From Candidatus Manganitrophaceae bacterium (GTDB taxonomy: Bacteria; Nitrospirota; Nitrospiria; SBBL01; Manganitrophaceae), in NCBI GenBank assembly GCA_004297235.1, contig SCUR01000158.1:1-19887 (forward strand): a DNA stretch of 19,887 bases, given 5' to 3'. The translations under genes and the position numbers were made by a program. The notes below the pieces were generated by a model. That model worked only from the letters and a program-made list of their open reading frames with translations, did not search any database and had not been told where the DNA came from. Below, in pieces: positions 6,829-13,618 of the stretch. Each line of letters begins with the position of its first letter. The first letter of the stretch is position 1.

Positions 6829-7467
6829 ATGTCGATCGGCTGGTCCATCGTCCTTTTGATTGCCGTCCTCTTTGCGCTCATTATTTTAATCCCCTTCTAC
6901 TTTGTCGTCGATTCCCGGGAAAAGCGCTTTTCCGTCCGATGGCTTCTCTTCAGCGCGGCATTCCGTTTTTCAGACAAGCGTCTGGAGATCGGATTGGCCG
7001 GTATGCGGTTTCGAAGGAAAAAGAAGCCGAGCCCCGCTCCTTCCACTCCGGCCCCCGAAGAAAAAGCGATCGAAGAAGAAAAAGAAGAGGAGCGCCCCTC
7101 CTCCCTCTCCATTCTATTCTCTCGCCGGTCCCTGGTGATCCTTCTGGCCGAGCTTTCCGTCCGCTATGCGCTCGATCTGCTGCGCTCCTTTTCGATCAGG
7201 CATCTCTCGCTCGATCTCTCGTTCGATGATCCGACGATTAATGGGATCTGTTACGGCGCTTTTCAGGGGATTCGGATCAAGCGGGTTCATCTCGGGGTGA
7301 ACTTCTGGGGCGAGAATCGCTTCGTCGGGCAATTCGCGCTTCCATTATATCGACTCATCATTCCGACCCTTCGGCTTCTTTTTCGATTGCCCTATCTTGA
7401 GATCTATCGTCTCTTTCGAGAAGTTCGGCATCCAGGTTCCGTCAGAAAAGAGGAGGTTTCAGCATGA
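6829..7467 (+). CDS. DUF2953 membrane-anchored protein (YtfI-like)
   Basis: A 212-residue protein with one clear N-terminal transmembrane segment (about 5-27, VLLIAVLFALIILIPFYFVV), then a charged central linker (about 63-90) rich in Lys, Pro and Glu (EEKAIEEEKEEERPSS). The C-terminal part contains the family-like stretch SFDDPTINGICYGAFQGI. It matches what I know of DUF2953, a family of unknown function. In Bacillus subtilis the comparable gene ytfI lies next to ytfJ, and the same pairing is seen here: the next gene starts inside this stop codon (ATGA, 7464-7467). The Shine-Dalgarno before 6829 is weak. The assignment is from memory of the family and the neighbour. Confidence 0.72.
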   Translation: MSIGWSIVLLIAVLFALIILIPFYFVVDSREKRFSVRWLLFSAAFRFSDKRLEIGLAGMRFRRKKKPSPAPSTPAPEEKAIEEEKEEERPSSLSILFSRRSLVILLAELSVRYALDLLRSFSIRHLSLDLSFDDPTINGICYGAFQGIRIKRVHLGVNFWGENRFVGQFALPLYRLIIPTLRLLFRLPYLEIYRLFREVRHPGSVRKEEVSA

Positions 7468-7886
7468 GTATCGCGGAAGATTTGATGAAGACACTCTTGG
7501 AGCAACTCAAGACGATCGCCAATACGGAGACGATTATCGGCGATGCGTTTCAGGCGGGGAATGTCTCAATCATTCCGGTTTCCCGGATTTCGATGGGGAT
7601 CGGCGTCGGCGGCGGCGGACAGAGCCAGCAGGGGGAAGGGGTCGGCGGCGGAGGGGGCGTGAAGGTGGAGCCGATCGCGTTTCTCGTGATCAAGGATCAT
7701 AACGTCTCTTTGCTGAACGTCGGCCGGGGAAAAGGACTCGATGCCCTTTATGAGAAAATTCCCGAGTTGATCGATAAAGTCGTCGAGAAGGTTTCACAAA
7801 AGACCGCCCGGCCCGAGGCCGAGGAGCGGGTGGAGAGACCGAGCCCCGGCGCCCCGGGCTTTACACCGGGATTGCAAACGCCTTAA
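7464..7886 (+). CDS. GerW/YtfJ-family sporulation-associated protein
   Basis: A 140-residue soluble protein with the family pattern: an N-terminal helix (ALMKTLLEQLKTIANTETI-like), GNVSIIPVSRISMGIGVGGGG, a long glycine-rich stretch (about 48-66), then VEPIAFLVIKDHNVSLLNV and a C-terminal helix with PELIDKVVEKV. The tail is Pro/Glu-rich. In Bacillus this family (YtfJ, GerW) is linked to spore germination, but members are widespread in non-spore-formers, where the role is unknown. It starts by ATGA overlap with the DUF2953 gene, with AGGAGG just upstream, so the two are translationally coupled and probably act together. Confidence 0.85.
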   Translation: MSIAEDLMKTLLEQLKTIANTETIIGDAFQAGNVSIIPVSRISMGIGVGGGGQSQQGEGVGGGGGVKVEPIAFLVIKDHNVSLLNVGRGKGLDALYEKIPELIDKVVEKVSQKTARPEAEERVERPSPGAPGFTPGLQTP

Positions 7887-7895
7887 AAGAAGAAA

Positions 7896-7986
7896 ACACG
7901 TGAGGCGTTAGGCGTGAAGCGTAAGTTCAAAAGATTTAAATCCTTTGCCTTTACCCCCTTACGCCTGACGCTTCACGCCGAACGTT
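7896..7986 (+). repeat. family A heptad inverted repeat, copy 2
   Basis: The second copy of the GTGAGGC-type element, nine bases after the gerW stop and ending just before the lgt ribosome binding site. The left arm (7896-7938) shares ACGTGAGGCGTTAGGCGTGA with copy 1 at 2765-2784. The right arm (7939-7985) is the inverse complement, with units CTTACGC, CTGACGC, TTCACGC. Arms match imperfectly and around an AT-rich centre (AAAAGATTTAAATCCTTT). Confidence 0.85.
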
Positions 7987-7998
7987 TTTAGGATCTTC

Positions 7999-8811
7999 AT
8001 GATTAAATACCCCAACTTTGATCCGGTTTTTATCCGGATCGGTCCGCTTGCTTTTCGATGGTACGGGTTGATGTATGCCCTCTCTTTCATCGCCGGGATT
8101 TTCGTCATTCGCACCGCGGCGGTCCGGAAGGGGCTGAAGATCACCCAGGAAGAAATTTCCGATCTGATGCTCTATGCGGCGATCGGGGTCATCTTGGGAG
8201 GGCGGCTCGGATATGTGCTCTTCTATAATCCCGGTTTCTATTTCGAAAACCCTTCCAAAATAATCGCCGTCTGGGAAGGGGGGATGTCGTTTCACGGCGG
8301 ATTGATCGGCGTCCTGGTGGCGGGATATCTCTTCTGCAAACGATACGGCTACTCGTTCTATGAAGTGGCCGATGTCGCCATCCTGGCCGTGCCGATCGGC
8401 CTGGGGCTGGGACGAATCGGGAACTTCATCAACGGCGAGCTGTACGGCCGGCCGACCGATGTTCCCTGGTGCATGGTCTTCCCGCAGGGGGGAGAGGTCT
8501 GCCGCCATCCCTCTCAGCTTTATCAAGCCGGTTTGGAAGGGGTGGTTCTCTTTTTGATCCTTTGGGCCCTTTCTCACCGGAGCCTGCCGCGCGGGGTCGT
8601 CTTCTGGTCTTTCTTTCTCTTTTATGGTCTCTTCCGTTTTATCGCTGAGTTTTTCCGCCAGCCCGATCCGCAGCTGGGATTTGTCCTCGGCCCCTTCTCG
8701 ATGGGACAGCTCCTCAGCCTCCCGATGTTGATTCTCGGCGCGGTGATGGTCGCGGGCCGGCTGAAGGCGGGAGACCGGCCGCCGCACCGGTCCGCTTCAG
8801 GGAAAAGATGA
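7999..8811 (+). CDS. lgt: prolipoprotein diacylglyceryl transferase Lgt
   Basis: Lgt transfers diacylglycerol from phosphatidylglycerol to the lipobox cysteine of prelipoproteins in the inner membrane, the first step of lipoprotein maturation. The 270-residue product has the usual length and several hydrophobic helices. Key sequences: WEGGMSFHGGLIG (His99, equivalent to E. coli His103), the signature GRIGNFINGELYGRP (139-152, Arg139) and YGLFRFIAEFFRQPDPQ (Arg213). The ATG at 7999 follows TAGGATCTTC. Its stop overlaps the next ATG (ATGA, 8808-8811). Two lipoprotein genes in this window (1452 and 18710) would be substrates. Confidence 0.97.
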   Translation: MIKYPNFDPVFIRIGPLAFRWYGLMYALSFIAGIFVIRTAAVRKGLKITQEEISDLMLYAAIGVILGGRLGYVLFYNPGFYFENPSKIIAVWEGGMSFHGGLIGVLVAGYLFCKRYGYSFYEVADVAILAVPIGLGLGRIGNFINGELYGRPTDVPWCMVFPQGGEVCRHPSQLYQAGLEGVVLFLILWALSHRSLPRGVVFWSFFLFYGLFRFIAEFFRQPDPQLGFVLGPFSMGQLLSLPMLILGAVMVAGRLKAGDRPPHRSASGKR

Positions 8812-9731
8812 AGAGCGATCGGTCGATTCGAACGAATGAAACGGCGCTGGTGAAATTTGCCGTCCAGGGGACGGTGATGTACCCGCGCAGCTACGGCTGG
8901 GAGATCTCCCGGACCGGCCAAGGGGTGATGCTGCCGAGCGTCGGCGGGATCACCTACAACGTGAAGGTGGGCGATTCGGTCTTCGGGCTGGCCGGCGATC
9001 ATATCGAGCCGGGGGTCTCGCTCACGAGCGATCCGACCAAGCTGGCCCAAGATCCGAATCGAGGCTTCAATGTTTTTTCCTGTGTTGGAAATGACGCGGT
9101 GATCCTCTCCGGCGATGCCAAAGGGGAGAAGGGGACCGTCACCGGCCATCACGGCGGGGTGGAGCATGTCCTGGCCGATTTCTCCGATGCGACCCTTGAA
9201 AAGCTGACCCAGGACGACAAGGTTCTCATCCGCGCGTTCGGCCAGGGATTGCGCCTCCTCGACTACCCCGACGTTTACTGCTTCAGTCTCGACCCGGCGC
9301 TCTTCTGGAGCATGGGGGTTCGGCCGGCCGGTGAAGGGCGATTGGAGGTCCCCGTGGCCGCGATTGTTCCCGGCAAGCTGATGGGGTCCGGGCTGGGCCA
9401 CAGCGATATCTTCAAAGGGGATTACGATATCCAGACGAGCGACCCGGCCGCGATTCGGGAGCATCAACTCGATCGGCTCCGCTTCGGCGATCTCGTCGCC
9501 ATCGTCGATCACGACAGCTCATTCGGCTGGAATTATCAGGAAGGGGCGGTTTCGATCGGGGTGGTCGTCCACGGGGACAGTCAGCTGGCCGGCCACGGTC
9601 CCGGCGTCCAGACCCTCCTGACCAGCCGAAAGGGTCTGCTTCGTCCTGCCCTCCGGGCCGATGCCAACATCGGCCTCTACCTCGGTCTCGGTCGATGGAG
9701 AAAATCTTCCGCCCGGAAGAGAAAAGGTTAG
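8808..9731 (+). CDS. DUF4438 domain protein
   Basis: A 307-residue protein without a signal peptide or membrane helix. It shows the DUF4438-like block LPSVGGITYNVKVGDSVFG followed by AGDHIEPGVSL, and later GVEHVLADF, GSGLGHSDIFKGDYDIQT and DHDSSFGWNYQEGAVSIGVV. From memory this is the family known from Thermotoga and related bacteria; its biochemical function is not known to me. The many His/Asp/Gly-rich loops (GHHGGVEH, GLGHSD, VDHDSS) could make a metal site, which is inference. It overlaps lgt by ATGA, so it depends on lgt translation. It ends at 9731, opposite the truA end. Confidence 0.75.
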   Translation: MKSDRSIRTNETALVKFAVQGTVMYPRSYGWEISRTGQGVMLPSVGGITYNVKVGDSVFGLAGDHIEPGVSLTSDPTKLAQDPNRGFNVFSCVGNDAVILSGDAKGEKGTVTGHHGGVEHVLADFSDATLEKLTQDDKVLIRAFGQGLRLLDYPDVYCFSLDPALFWSMGVRPAGEGRLEVPVAAIVPGKLMGSGLGHSDIFKGDYDIQTSDPAAIREHQLDRLRFGDLVAIVDHDSSFGWNYQEGAVSIGVVVHGDSQLAGHGPGVQTLLTSRKGLLRPALRADANIGLYLGLGRWRKSSARKRKG

Positions 9732-9745
9732 AAGGGAAGCCCGTC

Positions 9746-9765
9746 ATCCCCGCGAAGGCGGGAAT
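9746..9765. repeat. dRS3/REP-like hairpin between convergent genes
   Basis: ATCCCCGCGAAGGCGGGAAT is one base from the pattern ATTCCC-N8-GGGAAT and forms a stem (CCCGC-GAAG-GCGGG) flanked by GTC and CC. Such GTCATTCCCGCGAAAGCGGGAATCC-type hairpins are widespread in bacterial intergenic DNA. It sits 14 bp after the DUF4438 stop and about 100 bp from the truA stop, so it may end transcription from both sides. Confidence 0.6.
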
Positions 9766-9867
9766 CCGGAGTTCTTTGATTTAAGTGCACTGGGTTTCCG
9801 ATGAAGCAGCGGTGGCCGCCCTTTTCTGAGGCCATCGGGAATGGCGGGTCAAGAAATTTTCAACGGG

Positions 9868-10611
9868 CTACTCGTACGCGATTCGCATCAGAAACAGCCC
9901 CTGGGGCGGGGCGGTGGGGCCGGCCAGCCGGCGATCGCGTCCTTCCAAAATTCCGGAAATTTCCGAAACCGCCCGGCGTCCCCGTCCGACCTCCACGAGC
10001 AATCCGACCAGATTTCGGACCATATGCTGAAGAAAGCGCGGCGCTTGAAAGGTGATCTTGATCTCGCTGTCCGTTTTCCGGATCTCGATCTTTTCAAGAT
10101 CGACGATGCGGTCTTCCGTCTCGCTGCCGGCGGCGCAGAGCGATGTGAAATCGTGATGGCCGGTCAGCAGGCGGCTCGCACGCCTCATCTTCGAAAGATC
10201 CAGCGCCTGAAAAACATGCCAGGCGGTCCGGCGGCGAAGGGGAGAGCGCCGCGGACTGTTGTAGATGAAATAGGCATAGGTTTTTTTCTTCGCGGAGAAT
10301 CGCGCGTGGAACGACGCGGGAACCTCTTCGGCCGATTGAACGGAGATGTCGCCCGGTAAGAGGGCGTTGAGCCCGCGAACCCAGGTCTCCGGATCGAACG
10401 GAACCGGCGGGGCGAAGTGGGCGACCTGGCCGAAGGCGTGGACGCCGGCATCGGTTCGTCCCGCGCCGCTGATCCGGATCGGTTTCCCGGTCAACTGCCG
10501 GAGGGCCTTTTCGATCGTGCCTTGAATCGTGGTGAGACGGGGTTGAATCTGCCAGCCGTGATAATCGGTGCCGTCGTATTCCAGCGTCAGCTTGATAAGG
10601 CGGCCGGACAT
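9868..10611 (-). CDS. truA: tRNA pseudouridine(38-40) synthase TruA
   Basis: TruA isomerises uridines 38-40 in the anticodon arm of many tRNAs. The 247-residue product has the expected length. It starts with KLTLEYDGTDYHGWQIQP, has the catalytic Asp54 in SGAGRTDAGVHA, then VNAL-like RGLNALLPGDI, FHARFSAKKKTYAYFIYN, TGHHDFTSLCA and FLQHMVRNLVGLLVEVGRGR. Its ATG lies directly against the TAA of the upstream amidase gene (zero intergenic bases), so the two form a minus-strand operon. The Shine-Dalgarno would lie inside the amidase 3' end. Confidence 0.97.
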   Translation of the reverse strand: MSGRLIKLTLEYDGTDYHGWQIQPRLTTIQGTIEKALRQLTGKPIRISGAGRTDAGVHAFGQVAHFAPPVPFDPETWVRGLNALLPGDISVQSAEEVPASFHARFSAKKKTYAYFIYNSPRRSPLRRRTAWHVFQALDLSKMRRASRLLTGHHDFTSLCAAGSETEDRIVDLEKIEIRKTDSEIKITFQAPRFLQHMVRNLVGLLVEVGRGRRAVSEISGILEGRDRRLAGPTAPPQGLFLMRIAYE

Positions 10612-12147
10612 TTAAGAGTTGACCTTTATGGAGTCCAGGTAGCGCTCGATCCCTCGTAGGAGGGATTCCGCGATCTTCTGCCGGTACGGGCTGCTTCGAA
10701 GCCGCTTCTCCTCCGCCGGGTTGGTCAGGAAGGAAATTTCAGCCAAGATCGCCGGCATATTCGTGTTGGCCAGCACATAGAAGGGGGCCCGCTTTACGCC
10801 GAGGGAAGCGGTCGGATATTTCGAGAGCAGCTGTTCGACGAACGCATTCTGGGTGAGGTGCGCGAATTCCAACGATTCGTTCATGTTGAAATCGCGCTCC
10901 AGATCATTCAAGATGACCTCCTGGAAATCCCGGGCCGCTTTTTGGCTGGTGGCATTTTCGCGCGCCGCAACCTCGATCGCCCGGTCGTCGCTCGCTCGGC
11001 CGAGGAAATAAACCTCAATCCCCTGGGTGCTCCTTCTCGGGCTTGAATTGGCATGGACCGAGACGAAGAGATCGGCCTTCTGGGCATTGGCCATGAGGGT
11101 CCGCTCATCGAGCGGGATGAAGACATCCTGATCGCGCGTCATGATCACTTTTTTCTTCAGCTTTTTCTCGATCAGCTCTTTGAGGCGAAGCGAGACATCG
11201 AGGACCACCTCTTTTTCCTCCAGCCCGTTCACCCCGAGCGCGCCGGGGTCCTTCCCGCCGTGTCCCGGGTCGATGACAATCGTCTTGATGGTAAACGGGG
11301 GCGGCGGGGGAAGGAGCGCGGCGACATCCGACCGGGGCGACGGCTTCTCCGTGTCGGCGCCGGCCGCCGGCGTCTCCTCCTTGCCGTTGGAGAGATCGAT
11401 CACCAGCCGATCGGGGTCGGTCAAAGGGATCGCTTTGTAGGAGCCGAGCTTGTTGAAGGTCAACACGATATCAACGGCATCGCGCTCTTTTTGTTTTGCC
11501 TCGATTTGTTTCAAGAGTCCGTCGCGGACGACGATCGTCCGGTTCTTTTTGAAAAGATCTCCCAGCACGGTCTCTGAGAGCCGGACGGAGAGCGAAGTGG
11601 AGGAGGACTTTTCCACTTGGAAAGAGGGAGGCCGATTCAGATCGATGACGACGCGCGTGTAGTCCGGGTAGGCCCAATGCCGGATATTGGAAAGGACGGT
11701 CGCCTCCGACGCCGGCGTCGCTCCCAGAACGGTTTCGATTCGATTGATCTGCCGTTGCGCCTCTTTTCCGGCGGAAGATCGGGGCGATTCCTGGGCGATC
11801 TTTTGGTAATGCCCCTTTGCGATCAGAAGGTCGTCCGCTTGATTGGAATAGAGATAAAGCTCTTGATAGAGCCGGGCGACATCGAGGAGGGCATGCCCGT
11901 CGTTCTGCTTGAAGGCGCGGGTCTCTTTATATTTTCGAATGCACTTTTCCCAGTTCGCCCGGACCTTCTTCCGCTCGGGGCTCGCCTTCAGGCTGTCGCG
12001 GCAGGCGTCGGCCGGTTTTAGCTCCTCTGCGGCGACGGCAGGCGACGTCGTCCGCATCGCCGCGAGGGTGATGCAAAAAACCAATGCCAGCGAAACGAAT
12101 CGGTTCAATTGAAGGAATGGGCGGATCGGGCGAAAAAAATGTCTCAT
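10612..12147 (-). CDS. AMIN-domain N-acetylmuramoyl-L-alanine amidase (AmiC-type)
   Basis: A 511-residue exported zinc amidase that cuts the bond between MurNAc and the stem peptide in peptidoglycan, as in daughter-cell separation. The N-terminus has a signal peptide (FVSLALVFCITLAA, cleavage near AVAA-EE). A helical, TPR-like segment (about 80-135 of the precursor) is followed by an AMIN domain (about 150-250; RVVIDLNRP, DRLVIDLSNG) and a PPPPPP linker. The Amidase_3 domain (about 290-505) has IDPGHGGKDPGA (His296), GLEEKEVVLDV, VSVHANSS (His365) and AEISFLTN. The frame opens at 12204, but that codon lies inside the -35 box of a strong promoter; ATG 12147 has AAGGA five bases upstream and yields the signal peptide. 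Cotranscribed with truA. Confidence 0.93.
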   Translation of the reverse strand: MRHFFRPIRPFLQLNRFVSLALVFCITLAAMRTTSPAVAAEELKPADACRDSLKASPERKKVRANWEKCIRKYKETRAFKQNDGHALLDVARLYQELYLYSNQADDLLIAKGHYQKIAQESPRSSAGKEAQRQINRIETVLGATPASEATVLSNIRHWAYPDYTRVVIDLNRPPSFQVEKSSSTSLSVRLSETVLGDLFKKNRTIVVRDGLLKQIEAKQKERDAVDIVLTFNKLGSYKAIPLTDPDRLVIDLSNGKEETPAAGADTEKPSPRSDVAALLPPPPPFTIKTIVIDPGHGGKDPGALGVNGLEEKEVVLDVSLRLKELIEKKLKKKVIMTRDQDVFIPLDERTLMANAQKADLFVSVHANSSPRRSTQGIEVYFLGRASDDRAIEVAARENATSQKAARDFQEVILNDLERDFNMNESLEFAHLTQNAFVEQLLSKYPTASLGVKRAPFYVLANTNMPAILAEISFLTNPAEEKRLRSSPYRQKIAESLLRGIERYLDSIKVNS

Positions 12148-12175
12148 CGGTCCTTGAGGGTCTGTTTTTGCGCCA

Positions 12176-12204
12176 AAGATAAATCGAAAGAAAATTCTTG
12201 TCAA
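12176..12204 (-). promoter_or_regulatory. sigma70-type promoter of the amidase-truA operon
   Basis: On the minus strand, a perfect TTGACA (12204-12199) is separated by 17 bp from TATCTT (12181-12176, 4/6 match). Transcription would begin near 12169, 20-odd bases before the chosen ATG at 12147. This excludes the longer frame start at 12204. Confidence 0.65.
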
Positions 12205-12242
12205 ATTTGCACTCCCATCTTACCATAAATTCAACCTTTTCC

Positions 12243-12272
12243 TTGACATTTTTCACCCCGCTATGCTACCTT
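12243..12272 (+). promoter_or_regulatory. candidate promoter of the aminotransferase-serA unit
   Basis: A perfect TTGACA (12243-12248) is followed by an extended -10 (TG at 12264-12265, then TACCTT at 12267-12272) with an 18-bp spacer. The -10 is weak (3/6) but has the TG extension. The start would be near 12279, leaving a 68-base leader that carries AAGGAG at 12333-12338. Confidence 0.45.
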
Positions 12273-12346
12273 GAAAAAATTCTCAGCGGTCTGTAATTCC
12301 TTTTAAAAAAGCCCCACTTGAACAAATTTAATAAGGAGTCGTAAAG

Positions 12347-13486
12347 ATGAAGAAGTACCTCTTGGCGCCGGGTCCGACACAGGTCTCGCCTGAAGTCCTC
12401 TTGGCGATGGCCCAGCCGATTCTCCATCACCGCGCGCCTGAATTCGCGAAGATCCTGGAGCGGGTCAAGCAAGATTTAAAGTGGCTCTTCCAGACGCAGA
12501 ACGATGTTCTCATCCTCGCTTCTTCCGGAACCGGCGGCATGGAGGGATCGGTCACCAATTTTCTCTCTCCCGGCGACAAGGCCCTCTTCGTCAACGGCGG
12601 AAAATTCGGCGAGCGCTGGGGGAAAATCTGCAGCGCCTACGGCGTGAAGGCCGAGGAGATCAAGATCGAGTGGGGATATGCGGTGAAGCCGGAGCAGATT
12701 AAGGCGGCCCTTCAGAAAGACCCTTCGATCAAGGCGGTCTTCACCCAGGCCAATGAGACCTCGACCGGCGTCGCCCATCCAATCCGCGAGATCGGCGAGG
12801 TGGTCAAACAGTTCGAAGGGACCTTGATGGTCGTCGACGCCGTGTCGGCGATGGGGGTCTTCGACATCCAGACCGACGCCTGGGGGCTCGACATCGTCGT
12901 GACCGGCTCGCAGAAGGCGCTGGCCCTCCCGCCGGGATTGGCCTTCGTCTCCGTTTCCGAGAAGGCGTGGCGCCAGTCGGAGAAGGCGAAGAACGCCAAA
13001 TTCTACTTCAACTTTAAGAAGGAGCGCGAAGCGCTGGCGAAGAACCAGACGGCCTATACCCCGGCGGTCTCCCTCATCCTCGGCTTGGACCAGTCGCTCC
13101 GGATGCTCAAAGAAGAAGGGCTGCAAAATGTGTTTGCCCGCCAAGGGCTCCTCGCCAAAGCGACCCGGGAGGCGATGAAGGGCCTGGGGCTTTCCCTCTT
13201 TCCGAAGGAGTATCCCAGCGATGCGGTGACGGCGATCGAATCGCCCCAGGGATATGATGGTCAGGCGATCTACAAAGACCTGCGCGTCAAATACGGGATC
13301 ACGGCGGCGGGGGGACAAGATCAGCTCAAGGGAAAAGTCTTCCGGATTTCCACGATGGGATACACCGACACCTTCGATATCATCACTGCGGTGGCGGCGG
13401 TCGAGATGGTTCTGAAGGGGATGGGGCATCCTCTCAAGCTGGGGACCGGCGTCGGGATCGCGCAGGAAATTCTTTTGAAAAAATAA
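12347..13486 (+). CDS. class V (serine-glyoxylate/alanine-glyoxylate-type) aminotransferase, probably phosphoserine aminotransferase
   Basis: A 379-residue PLP enzyme of fold type I. Features: LLAPGPTQVSPEVL at the start, ASSGTGGMEGSVTN (cofactor phosphate loop), NETSTGV (135-141), VVDAVSAMG (Asp164 binding the pyridine nitrogen) and TGSQKALALPPG with Lys190 as the Schiff-base lysine. The C-terminus has FRISTMGYTD. The family acts on alanine, serine or glyoxylate. Because serA follows on the same strand and no serC is seen, I infer it serves as the phosphoserine aminotransferase of serine synthesis, as suspected for similar gene pairs in thermophiles and archaea. A strong AAGGAG lies 8 bases before the ATG. 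Confidence 0.92.
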   Translation: MKKYLLAPGPTQVSPEVLLAMAQPILHHRAPEFAKILERVKQDLKWLFQTQNDVLILASSGTGGMEGSVTNFLSPGDKALFVNGGKFGERWGKICSAYGVKAEEIKIEWGYAVKPEQIKAALQKDPSIKAVFTQANETSTGVAHPIREIGEVVKQFEGTLMVVDAVSAMGVFDIQTDAWGLDIVVTGSQKALALPPGLAFVSVSEKAWRQSEKAKNAKFYFNFKKEREALAKNQTAYTPAVSLILGLDQSLRMLKEEGLQNVFARQGLLAKATREAMKGLGLSLFPKEYPSDAVTAIESPQGYDGQAIYKDLRVKYGITAAGGQDQLKGKVFRISTMGYTDTFDIITAVAAVEMVLKGMGHPLKLGTGVGIAQEILLKK

Positions 13487-13604
13487 TCGTTATTCGCGAA
13501 TCGTTATTCGTTCAACTTAGAACAATAGAAATAGAGAGGCTGTTCTTTGCTTCTGTTTTCACGTTGAACGATTCACGATCCATTTCCGTTGAACGAGTAA
13601 CGAC
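13485..13604 (+). repeat. family B heptad inverted repeat
   Basis: A different repeat family fills the gap between the aminotransferase and serA. ATCGTTATTCGCGA (13486-13499) is followed at once by ATCGTTATTCGTTC (13500-13513), two 14-base (2x7) units. The 17-mer ATCGTTATTCGTTCAAC (13500-13516) recurs in inverse orientation twice with a few changes: 13579-13563 and 13604-13588, all three ending CGTTCAAC. The first unit begins at the last base of the upstream stop codon; the element ends just before the serA Shine-Dalgarno (GGAGG, 13610-13614). Confidence 0.8.
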
Positions 13605-13618
13605 AAACCGGAGGTTTT

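Noticed and set aside
9801..10359. Plus-strand frames opposite truA
   Set aside because: They are shadows of truA, which has full family motifs on the other strand.
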